Below are positions 34,991-46,664 of a stretch of DNA of 64,000 nucleotides, in pieces (positions within the stretch are counted from its first letter, which is position 1; every line of letters starts with the position of its first letter). Source of the DNA: Girardinichthys multiradiatus. Its lineage: Eukaryota; Chordata; Actinopteri; Cyprinodontiformes; Goodeidae. The stretch is from the NCBI RefSeq assembly GCF_021462225.1, contig NC_061813.1, positions 18,376,442 to 18,440,441 on the forward strand, in the 5' to 3' direction. Both the position numbers and the translations under genes were made by a program. The notes beneath the pieces are model-generated. The model was given only the letters and a program-made list of their open reading frames with translations, searched no databases and was not told the DNA's origin.

Positions 34991-36979
34991 CAGACCAGGC
35001 AGTCAGGCTCTGAGATTGTTTGTCCTCTACACTTCCAATGGCATTCACTGTGAAGGACACTTTCTCTGCTCTTCAGCTCCATGTGAGAGGAGTCAATGTC
35101 CTTACCTCACATCTTCACCAACGTGTTCAGCAGTCTTTTTTTTTTAGAAAGGTTTGTCCCTCCTGTACTTAACAAGAAAACAATGCCTTGTATAAAAGGT
35201 TATATGCCACTTTCCATCGATTGCTCTTAGAAGTATTTTAGAAGCTATGAAAGCTGGCAAGACAAAAACAAAACCATGAAAAATATGCACAACTACCTCA
35301 TTCAAACAGAAGAGGCAGCAATCTCTGAGCTTAGAAGGGGAAACAATGAAAAAACTTGATGAATGACTAAGCCTCTCCAGGTTTGAGAAAAAACACCCCA
35401 CAATAGCACAAGACATCTCATGACAAATGATACATTCTCTTCCCTGTTGGCCAAAGACAAAGGAAAGGATTGAAAAGGCAGAGAGCCGAGTCACAAGATG
35501 TGCACATTAACAGACCTCAAGGAAAGATTGAAGTGTGAGAAAAGAGTGAGACTGTGTCAATAGGAAATAATTACTAAAATGTATAAATTAGATAAATCTT
35601 ATTTTCTTTTTGATTATTTTTAAACTTTTTCTTTTCTATGTGTCAGTTTTTGCATTTATATTACAGGTTTGCAACATGATTGGCGTTTGGTATTCCTGAA
35701 GACAATAGCATGTGGATATCAAGGCCATTGGCAAGGTTCGTCAGGGAATAAGTGGCTAATTAATTATGCATGACTTGTGGCCTTAAACAAACAGTGTAAT
35801 GAGATTTGAAACGAAGAAACTAAGGAATTTAGATTGCATGAGAATACTTGTTCTGGTTAGTAGTAAAATCCAGATTCCACTGATATAAAGGGAACCCTCA
35901 CACATAATTTCAGGACTGTATTGAAACAGCATTAAAAGGTGATGTGACTGTGCCTAAAGTGCCTGCACAAACAGAGTTTCTCTATGGTATGCTAATGATT
36001 AAAATACAAATAACACTTTTCAGTTTCAGTTGCTAAAATACTCACTCATAAAGCCAAACTGAATAAGTCTTGTGTCCAATTTGTAATGGCTAAATTAATA
36101 GCAATAAAACAAATTGTCAAATGATTTTTTTTTTTCTGTGTGGGTCTCAGACTGTTCCGATGCAGTGAAGCAAACGTGCTTCCACAACTCCCCAAAGAGG
36201 TTTAAGCTAATAGTATCCCTCTCAGAACCCTACTTCTTTTTCTGGCCTGGCACCAGCTGTGGAATAATCCTAAATTATTAGCTTTTCGAGAAGGGGGAAA
36301 AAAAGAAAGAGACAAGACTCCTCTTTTCTGTGACAATAAAGAAGAAGAGCAGAGCAGGCCCTGGAATGTTCTTGTATATGAAATTGCAGGTATTAACAAG
36401 GCTCGTTTTGTCAGCGGTTTTCACTGATGTATCAGCACCCTGCACCTAGACTAAATAGTGAGGGGAGTTTTGCTTTGTTTCATCCCTGCAAAGATGAGCA
36501 GATATTGGAAGGGCTTTGGAGGAGCGACTAAAAAAGCAAAGTATTTTGAAGAATGGACCTTTTCCTTAACACTATACCTAAACAACTGCCATGGCCTGGT
36601 GATGGATAGTCTGTTAGTCTCTTTAGCTCGTTGGAGACCCTCACTTTTCCTTGTATATTTTGAAATGAAAAGCAGAACTTTTGTTTCATACTATAAACTT
36701 TGTATTCTATTTTTAAAAAGCCTCACCTTTTGATAAAATGTCACACTGCCTTTTCATTATTGAAATATATGGCATTTGTACATTTTGCATGATGCGTTAT
36801 CATTGGCTTCTGTTGCCTCGACTGCGTCACATAAATGGAAATGCACTATCCCTTCACACAGAGAAAAAAAACAATTTATGTTTATGCTGTTTAGCTTATA
36901 TATACATATATAGAAAAAAACAAGTTAATGGGTCCATTTTTATCTTGGTTCTCTCTTAGCAGGCTTGCCTAGATGTGCC

Positions 36980-37390
36980 TGACGGGGTGTTTATTTGATA
37001 AAGGAATATTGTGGCGTTAATCTAAAACTATGCTAATTATATGTGACAGTTGTTTGTTTGTAGTGAAATCCAATTAAATTGTACACTTTTCCACTCCTCT
37101 GCTCATTTTATTTTGTTTCCGTTCCTCTCGCAGTTCCCTTTCTATCCTCCTACGGTAACCAGGAAAAGAACCTATGATGGCATAAATAACAGCTGAGCTT
37201 TGCTTGTGGGTTTTGTGAGAAGAGGGCAAACTTACAACAGCTGTCAGAAAACGGGAGTTTGTTTAAAAAGCAAATGGCTTTGGTCTAAAGTTCATTTGGA
37301 GACCTCTCTAATTAAATAGAGAGCCGAAAGCTTAAGTTAATTAGTAATTCCCTGGGTCCAGAAATTAGACCTGTCACGAGTAGTCAAGCT
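36980..37390. promoter_or_regulatory. Candidate conserved intronic element with homeodomain motifs
   Basis: Contains ctatgctaattatatgtgac and ccaattaaattg near 37030-37080, ctctaattaaatagag at about 37306, and ttaattagtaatt at 37338-37350. Dense TAAT-core sites occur in otherwise complex sequence. Regulatory function is inferred. Confidence 0.35.
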
Positions 37391-38889
37391 CTTGGAAAGC
37401 CCAAAAGGTATTGTGTGTTTTTCCACACACCCCATGTTTCTGTGTTCATCTGTACAAGGCTAAATGGGTGTTCATTTGTGCTTTTTCTAATGTAAGGTAA
37501 GCATATTTTTTTCCTGCTGAAAAGCTCGAGACATTAATGATCTTTTTGTGGTGTGTCAGGGAGGTGTTCAGGAGATGTTTTAGTCAGCATCGCATAGCTC
37601 ATGGCGTCAGTCAGGATACCTGCCCTATGATTATGTTTATGAAAATAATGACAGGGCCATGGTCCCACCGAACACCGTCTTTAGAAAACAGTGGGGATCT
37701 GAACTTTAAACTTTCTTTTCACTCCTGGAAAAGAAGCGGAAGATCTGGTTAGCAGGTCTGTGAAATACAAAAAAATTTCTGGACAGTTTTTGTTCTCCAT
37801 TTCTCTCTCCTCTATTTGCTGTGTGGGACTGTAATCAGCCTGATAAGCACAGGTTTAGCAAACATAAATCAGCTGACTGTGACACAGAGGAGAGACAAGG
37901 TGTCCCTACCTGTTCAGGCCATAATTGAGTAATAATAAGCATTTGAGACAACCAGCAAACACACAGCTGCTGTAAAATCTATTGACTTGTACAGTGTTTT
38001 CTATGCCCGAACATATTTTCATGTTGTCACTTGATACTGATAGAAACCTTTCACCAGTTAGATCAACATTTGTGACATTTTTTTTCCTTAAAAGGAATTT
38101 GGCAAGAAGTAGCAGCATTTGCTACATTAGTTTGTAATGCTTAATAATAGCCTTCAGAGTATCAGCAGGACCTACTGGTCTTGCAAAACACATTTCGGAG
38201 CTGGAAAATTACATCATGTGTTTGTTTTTGTTTTTTTCACACTTCAGGATGCTTTGCCAAGTCATAATTATATATGCTGTTTTACAATAATTTACATACT
38301 CATGGTGATTTCCAGTTTTCATCACATAAAATTAGCAGACAACCTAAAACACATGGTATTAGATGCAGTCATTTATATTTGCCAGGTGGATATGAAATGC
38401 CTGCGTCAGAGGCTGCTCTCTGTGTCTTTGCACACTATCCTTGACTGACGTGGACAGTGTTTGCTTAACCTCTTCTACGCTGCACCACCAAGGCCTTGTC
38501 AATTTAAGTGCCCGTGTGTGTTTGTGTATTTGTATGTGTGTGTTTGAGTTCGGGAGTGAAACTTTGGCTATGGCAACTTCTTTCATGGTCCCAACTGTGT
38601 TTTTCTGAACAAACCAGCTGAAAGGCAGGGTGAAAGATTGGAAAAATATCCTATGAACGCAAATAAGAGATTGTTAGAATTATTTTTCCTAGCGGGTATA
38701 TAATTGTGTATCTGTGCACCCCAAGAGAAAACATGTATTTTAGAGATTTTTTTTTCAGGATTTGTATTTAGCAGGATTATTAATTTCAGTGGCAAATAAT
38801 CCCACACTGTCACCCCCTTCGGCTTGATGTGTTTTTGCAGAGAGGAGGTGTGTATGTGTGTGTATGGTCTCATGATTTGGTCTCATCCA

Positions 38890-39110
38890 AAAGATAAGGC
38901 TATGATTTATGTAACAGCTTAACCCTCTCATATTGTGTATGTTGTGCCTTACAAGAGCATGATGAGCAGGGTAGATTAATATTTATTTAGCACAGGGAAA
39001 TCAAGGATTAAGCAGTCATCATTTTAGCACTAATCCACATCTCTGGTGAGATGCAGAGACAAAGCGAAGCAGATTAGTGTACACAAAACACTGCAACAGA
39101 ACAATTAGAA
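38890..39110. promoter_or_regulatory. Candidate conserved intronic element
   Basis: Motif-dense AT-rich block containing gtagattaatatttatttag, caaggattaagcagtcatc and agcactaatccacatctc. It includes several TAATCC/GGATTA bicoid-class sites. No coding frame. Confidence 0.3.
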
Positions 39111-42100
39111 GGTGGCTTGCTTTCATCAGTTGTCCACAGGAAGAGGTTGATGTTCAAACATTTGCACAAGCACTTTCCCAAGTTGTGTTTTGCTCTTTCC
39201 GACTGCTAACTTTTCTCATTTTCACAGCGCCCCATCCATCCTGACAAGAATCCCTCATTGAAATTAGCAGTGGTTTGTGTGAATCACTCATCTGACGTAA
39301 ATGTGTCTCATGATCTTTCCACTGTCCGAACACACACCCTTGCTTTCGCGCAGCCAAACACTTGGATTTACTTGCGCGGACGGACACACATGCACGAGCA
39401 ATGAATACTTCTTTCTTAGCTCTAACCACGTGGGAGAGGGACAGTTTGCCTAAACTGTGCAAGTCTGTGTGCGCAAGTATGTGTGATTACTTGGGACTCT
39501 GTAAATAAAATAACATTCTTTGCTAAATTAGTTTTGTTGCTGTTCTGGAGATGTGGCAACAAAGATGAAAGCTCCCTGTGTGTTTTGTTGGGTTTGTATA
39601 TTGCAAATGTTTACATGTATAAATGTCTGTTTCTGGGGTGCTAATCTAGTTTGTTCTTAGCACTCTCAGGTAGTAACCAACAGGGATGTGGTGTGTACCT
39701 CTTAAAGTTTGCATGTTCCATCTTCCAGCTAAAGTTTCCAAGATAATTGGAGGCTGGATTTAAAAAATAGTAAGAGTGTGCGTGATTTAATTTTTGTGTG
39801 TGGGGGAACCCTCACATGGCGAGGAGCAACAGGAAACAGTGAAGGGACCTAAAAGAGCAAAACAGAGGGGAGGTAGGATTCAGAGGGGTAGTGGTGGTGT
39901 TGGGGGGTGGTAAAGGAGGAGCAGGGGGTCCATACCAGATGTTAGACTGATTGAGAGAAAATAAAAAGAAGAGAGATAAATAAAGCGAATGAACAGATGA
40001 GTCGTGCTGCGACAGAGAAAGACAGGGGGAAGCAGAAAGAGAGCGAATGCCATCCTCAGTTCCCCTTTGCCCTCACTCCTCTTTTTCACCCAGCCCCTGA
40101 ATGTTAATGGCTTTCTGACCCCCACCCTATGCCACCCCTGTCCAACGCGCACACACATATATCCCTCCCCATGGACACTGCCGCATTGTTTGTAGTAGTG
40201 CTTCTATTCTTTCAAACTTAATTACCTTCTTGGCTTTTGTAACGTCAGGGGCTGGAAGTTTTGCTCCTTGGCAGTGGAGGTCGTCACACATTCTTCACAG
40301 CACTGGGTTTGGTTGGAGTAGGATGGGGTTGGGGAGGTGGGGGTAAAAAAAAAGTGAGAGGAAGAGTCCACATTATTAAGCTGCAACCATATTGCACTCC
40401 TAGGTAGCTTAAGTAACCCTTGGTGCACGTGCACACAGGCATGCCTGGTTGTAATAGCCAAGACATAGGCTGCCCTTTGTTTGTGCGGTTCATTTCCAAT
40501 CAACCCTAATTAACTAGAGAGTGTTTCCAGATTGTCGGCAAAAGAAAAATCCCCACTTTTTTTCATTCTCCTCGGTCTTTGCTGTTTTGAGTTCATGCAG
40601 AGGGAGGGAAAAAGTGGAGGCATTAGCTATGTAGATTGGCTTCTCCTTTGATGCCAGAAAAAATCTTTAGCAAGGGCAGTGAGTGGTGACTGTGACCCAG
40701 CAGTGTCTCGCTGTTTATTTCTGTGTTTCACTTTGAATTTAACCTTGACAAATAGCCTTTTCAAAGCCATGAGGCTTGGGCATATATTTAGACTGGCCTG
40801 CGCAAGCCCAAAGTCCATTTGTAAGAATGCTAAATCCAGTCAAAGTTGCCTTTAATCCGTTAAACTTTGGCTCCCTGAAGTTGTACAAGTAGCAGATAAT
40901 TCTGACACTGACCTATAGGGGAAACATTCTACACAAGTGTCATAAACTGAAACTGAATTGGACATCTTTAGAGTGAATGTATTTGGGTCTCTCTAGTTGA
41001 AGTTTGGAAAGAGGCTGCTGTAATCTGATCCCAATCAGATCCACAAAGATGAAAGAATTCATGGCCCGCTCAGAATGTAAACTACAACAAAAAGCCTAGA
41101 TTCTAGTCTGCATATACATTTGTATATCACTCAGTACAGTTTTTTTTCCTTAAAACTCCTATAAATCTCATTTATTACTTTTCATCTCCAGTGTCAACCT
41201 GTTTTTTTTCTCCTTAACAATGAAATATCAGCCTGAGGGGAGTTGGGTGCAATGTTACCTGAGCAACCAATGAGACCAATTTACTTGTCATCAACCTGAG
41301 GGATAGAACCAACATACCTGGTCTCAGAAAAGGATAAAAATGCTTCTTCTGTCCTCTACATTTTTTGCCCATAAACCCCCCTTCTGGAAATCTTGTCTTT
41401 CTTATTTTTGCCTTCTTTAACAGTCCCACATCATTGTTGATGTAAAGCAATGTTAGGTTTTAAAATTTTCAAAAATCCATTTTAGCAGTTTGAGTAATTT
41501 GTTAAACAGGATTGGTGTGTTAAAGTGGGTCTTAAGATGTCTGGGATGCCTGATGCAATAATGACAAGGTGTCTCTTCGTAATGAAGGCCTTTGCTCACA
41601 AAGGAGACACAAGGAAGAGGACAGCGGGACAAGAAAGGGTGTGGGGAGCCACTGCTAAGATCTACTGAAACTTGTGTCTAATATTACACCTTTAGGCTGC
41701 AAACAGAGGCTGCATTAAAACCCTTTGTGTGTGTTAAGAAGCAAAAAAGACAAAATAACAGCTGGTCATGCTAAAAGCCCTTCCCCCTCTTATCCTGTTG
41801 CATTTTCTTTCCTCTCTCCTTTCTTTTAAGATTTTAAGCAGTGCATTAGGCTCTCCTCTGTGATTGTGTGCACATGGGCATATGTGTTTGTGCATACATG
41901 CACCAGGATTCTTTGATGGCAGCAAAAACTTCTCTCGCATTGTGAGGAAGGGAGATAATTCCCCTCCTCCTTCATCCAGTTCGTTTTTCAACACTTCATC
42001 TTTGCATGGAAACAAATAAACAGGTCTAATTAGACAGAGTAGGCCTATTCATGGCTCTGACAGTGGGAGATGGATGCAATGACATTCACTCCATCTCTCC

Positions 42101-44399
42101 TCTTTGTCTTTGGTTAATGCTCAGTGACATTTTGATAGAAGATTTGGTGTTGGACTGAGGGGCCACATGCAGGGAAAGGGCTAACCTTCTAGGAGACCTT
42201 AAGGAATGGACACACAGCTATAGCTTCACGCTGTTCTCTGACTTTGTTGTTTGACTTTAGATGTCCTGGGTCGCCTCGTAGATGTGGCCTGGTTGTATTT
42301 CTACCACTCATGTCTTCTCACATTCCTTCAACCAATCAAGAGAAAAAAACACAAATGAAATTTGCTGACCACATCATAGATCAAGGACATACCTGATCCC
42401 AGGATTTATAAAGGCTGTAAATATTCACCACAGCTTTAATTGCACTTGTTGCCTTTGCAATAAAATGTCAGAGAGTAAGTGATAAAGAATTTGAATCCAG
42501 CATATCACTGTGTAAACAGAGACGGCAGTGTGGCGACAGTGCAATTACGGGTTTGACATATAACAGGCTGCAACTTGGGCAAATGCGCGATAGCCTGACA
42601 AGACAAGGAAAAATACAAGGAGACTGTGACATCAGCACCTGCTCAGTAGTTCAGGTCTGAAAGGTTTGCATATTGTAGCACTGTTATATCAGCATATTTT
42701 GCATTTATTGTGGATAAGTTGAAAATCTTAAAAGATACACTTTAGCATATCTGGTAGCCTTTATGAAACTTTGTTTTTGTGTAGATGATCATATTAACTT
42801 TTTAACTCCTGTACCTTCAAGACGTTACAGAATTATATTATAATAATTTGAGTCTAAAAGATGAAAAGTTGTAAAATGCTAAAATAAAAAAAGAAATGCC
42901 CTCCTACTGACTGCTTCTCTGCCTCTCAGGGGGCTACTGAAAAGCAGATGGAAGGATAAGGGAAAGAGCAAAGGGGCGGGTGGAGAAAAACAAAAGGGTA
43001 AGGAGTTTCTTAACCCCTTTTACCCATCAGAACTTGCAGTGTCCAAAGCAGGCATTCCTGGGCTATTATTTGCCTCTCAGTGGATCTGATCTGCCACTTT
43101 AATTACCTTAATGTTATGTGTGTCTGTCTCACTTTGTGTGTATATGTGTGTGTTTGTGTCACCCAGTGTCCATGTGTATATGTGTGAAAGCAAGGGGGAC
43201 ATGCTTAATTAAAAAACAGAGGTAGGAGCAGCTCAGACCATCTCCTTTGTTCTCCTGTTAAAAGAATGGAACTGTTTCTGCTTTGTGGAAAAAAAAAAAA
43301 CTTCATTGTTAGTTTCTCTCTATGTATCTGTCTGTCTGTTTCTCTCCTGCAAATGAAAGTTGTCTGGTTGGTTAGCGGAGCGAAGGAAGCCAGTGGGGGA
43401 GAGAAACTGGAATGTTTCTTAGCTGGTAGTAATATGATCTACCTTAAAAGAAAGACAAGAGGCTACCGCTGCTGGGAAAGGTGTGAAGCATAGCCACCAA
43501 AGAGTAGTTAGAATGGAACTGACTAAAGGTACTTTATAGATTGGTGAATGGTGAGGGTCTTGCTATCCAGTAATTCAACTTTAACTTCAAATACGTTGGT
43601 GATGGAAATCTCTGACTTGTTTCCCATCAAGACAATGTAATTACCTGTCTGCAGGTTGTGTAAAGAAAGATCCAGCTCAAGAGACAGGACAGCATAAGAT
43701 ATTGGGTTTACCAGAACAGGATCAAATGAGATACTGTTTTGATGTGTCGGTGTAGAAGAAATCCAGTCCAGGTTTTCTTATCCATATATTGGGGTTTTTA
43801 AGCCTGCATAAACCTAAGTTGGTCTTCATTCATTTTAGTTTGGTGCCACTAGGAATCCCCTAAGGAGATTCTAAAGTTTAGCGTTGTTAGCGGTTAACCA
43901 GTCATGGTCTGCTAACAGTGCTTACAACGCATTCATGTCTTCTTATTTTTACTGGGTGCCTAAAATGCTGCCAAACAAAATGATAAAAATATTGTGGAGA
44001 CTTCTACTGTGGAGATGGAGTATTGTCAGCCTGAAGACATCTTTAGTACGAGACTCCATCATAAACTCAAAAACTTCTTTGTTTTGTACTTTAGAAAGTC
44101 TTGTGGCATATCAAACCCCTTCCTAGCTGATAAACTGACAAATGTCAACATGTAGTCTGTCTGGGTGAATTTAGAAATCATGTCTTTGGACCTGTTTGAT
44201 TATTGTGTATGTTTTATTTTATATTTACAAGCTGCATACGTTGAACAAAGAGAGAGAAAGTGAATATATCTAACTGCAAGCAATAATGACGTATTAACAC
44301 TAAGCATTTGTAATTGCACGTTCTGCACGTCAGGGCTTCCTTAGTGGAAAAAGTTGTGGGGTCAATTACAATCAGAGGAAAGAAAAATAATGGACAGTT

Positions 44400-45090
44400 A
44401 TGTTATTGTTGGCAGGCAGCACACATGTAAACAGCTCTTAACCTGTTAGCATTACGGGGATGATGTGTCAGTTCCAAGTGCTTAACACACTGGCTTAACT
44501 GTAAGACATAATTCCATTCTTAAAGAGATGCATAATTCATAAACCACAATGTTTTACGTCCGAGCCACAATTCAAAAGGACCGCTCCCCAATGAACTAAG
44601 GAGCAAAATGACACCTCTGGCATGTAGTAAATCCTGTTGTATGTGTCGCATTACCCATCAAACCCACTGCTTGGCTAAGGCTTTACCCACAATCACATGT
44701 TAAACAGGAACTTTGGAAGACAGACACTGGGGGAAGATATGAAAATATGCGACTGTGGGTTTGTTAAACATCAGGAAGAAGCACATGATTTTGTTTTAGT
44801 GTTTCAGGGTTGTAAAATGACTGATGTAAAACATCTTAATGAGACAAAATTTGAGTGACTTTTTAAAAGCCTTTTTTACTAAATAGTTTTCATTCCATAC
44901 CACTAAACGTTTTGCCTGTATTTCTGTCACAGCAAAGTCTAAAATAAATGTATACATTAGTGTAGGAATTTCATATGTGTGTCATTACGACGCATGCTTT
45001 TGGCTTGATTCAGTTGCCCTGTTTCATCTCCTGGCATTAGAATGCAAGGCTAATTGCTGCTAATGCTTTTGCAATTACAATTACAGTTAA
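44400..45090. promoter_or_regulatory. Candidate conserved intronic elements (two blocks)
   Basis: Block 44430-44620 has ctgttagcattacgggg, gcttaacacactggcttaac and gatgcataattcataaacc. Block 44990-45090 has a run of TAAT/ATTA cores ending in tttgcaattacaattacag. Both are non-repetitive and non-coding. The assignment is by appearance only. Confidence 0.28.
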
Positions 45091-46604
45091 CATAAAAACA
45101 TGTGTGTTCACATGTAGAGGACCACAGTTGTTATTTTAAAGAGGATTACCTAAAGCAAAAAGCAACAAAAACAAGGGCTTTTTAAAATATTAACAAATAT
45201 CCATATATTAATTGAGATCCATTGTTTATTCTTGGTATAATGGGCTTTGAGTTCTTATGATTGGTAGTTGATAATGTCATGCAACAGCCATACATAAATG
45301 ATTGGCACTAACGTTTAGTTTTTCCTTTTTGCACTTTTTTTAATCTGACAAATATAAATATACAGAGTGAGACAGAAACACAATTTCTCCAGTATTTTCA
45401 CTATCTCTCGAATAGATCAGATTAAACCTAAATGCAGCACATGCACATTCACGCACCCTTAAAAAACACTGGTGTTCATGTTTGATTTCATTCCTCACGC
45501 TTTTACTGTCCCTCCCACCAGTTTTGTTTTGCCCTGGATTGTTGTGGATTAATCCCCTAATTGCTTTGTAGCATTGTTGTGAGGAAAACGCAGGCAGAAA
45601 AGAGAGAGAATTAAGCAGCAGGTGGATTGGGTTAAAGGTTAACATGACTCTTTAAAGCTTTCTTTTAAGGCTAGCTCCTTTACATGCAAGCTTCCGAAAG
45701 TAGCATAGTACTGTATCAAGTGAAATGACACTGCCATGTGTAAGTAGTTCTCATTTGATGCATGTAGCTTAGCAATAAGGTATTTTAGTTGAAATGGAGT
45801 TGTAGTTCTTAAGCTTGTTGGAATAAATTATGCTTGATTACACCATGACATTATTTGAGTGAGTGCGTGAGTGAGTGAGGATGTTTTTTTGCATGTTTTT
45901 TGTGTTTATTGGTGACTTGGCATTTGTATCTTGTTGTGAAAATCCAAGTGAAAGATGTAGTGAGGGGTTGAAAGATGGGCTGCCACCCAAGTTTGATAAC
46001 ATCTCACTGGCATTCCAAACATCATTCCTCATGGAAGTTAGTCCTTTGTGCTGTGCTTTTTCTCTACACATATTTACTTCTTTTTGTCCGGAGTTACAGG
46101 ACAAAACATGTCAATATTATGGATGAAGATGGTCTCTGGTTTCTCTTTTTGTTCTAAAGCCATTTGATATTAATCTCACTCATTATTGTGCTAAATTTTT
46201 ACATGGTCAAAGCAGTGACTTACCTTTGCAAACTCTCCATTTAAAGCTAAACAGTAAGGTTGCACTGCCCATTTAGTAACTCCAAACTGGTGGGAACTTA
46301 CCACTGTTAACTGAAGTTTCTTCCATCTTCTGTTTTCATAGAGGAAGAGTTTGTTTTTAGTTATTTTGTTTATTCTCTTTGAATAAGACTTTTAAACCCT
46401 TGCCTGTTGAAGTAATAGCATTTTAACATAGACAATATTTACCAGACAGAGCAGGCTTGTAAGTTTTCCTCTTAACAAATTATGTGTATACCTTTTAAAT
46501 TTTTAACCTTTTTTTCAATGACAGAACAACAGGTGTACTATACAACTGTTCCACAACACAGCCTAGATACTAAATATCTTTTTTTGTTTCTCTTCCTTAA
46601 TCAG

Positions 46605-46650
46605 GTCCCTGTTGGGCTCGATGAGATGAGATCCCTATGTAGTGGTTATG
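46605..46650 (+). other. zfhx4: zfhx4 5' untranslated part of first coding exon
   Basis: Follows the acceptor at 46604. Three upstream ATGs fall in these 46 bases (46621, 46626, 46637). A fourth ATG at 46648 is in frame with, and directly abuts, the preferred start at 46651. Confidence 0.8.
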
Positions 46651-46664
46651 ATGGCAACTTGTGA
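46621..46664 (+). promoter_or_regulatory. Cluster of three upstream reading frames before the zfhx4 start
   Basis: The ATG at 46621 encodes Met-Arg-stop (46621-46629). The ATG at 46626 opens a 12-residue frame that ends with TGA at 46664, overlapping the main start out of frame. The ATG at 46637 is followed immediately by TAG (46640-46642), a start-stop element. By hand, contexts at 46621 and 46637 are weak; 46626 has G at -3. The main ATG at 46651 has A at -3 and G at +4. The arrangement suggests translational damping of zfhx4, an inference. Confidence 0.7.

Larger units (their letters stand above)
34991..46604. other. Inferred zfhx4 intron 1, second part
   Basis: No coding exon is recognised. 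There are several AT-rich motif-dense blocks (36980-37390, 38890-39110, 44400-44620, 44990-45090) and short T/C or GT tracts. A (GTGA)n-like tract lies at about 45857-45880. The intron ends in a good polypyrimidine stretch and acceptor (tctcttccttaatcag, AG at 46603-46604). Confidence 0.5.

Noticed and set aside
46642..46650. GTG at 46642 or ATG at 46648 as the zfhx4 start
   Set aside because: GTG is not a normal vertebrate start. ATG 46648 has a weaker context than 46651 and adds one Met before the conserved MxTCDSPP start.
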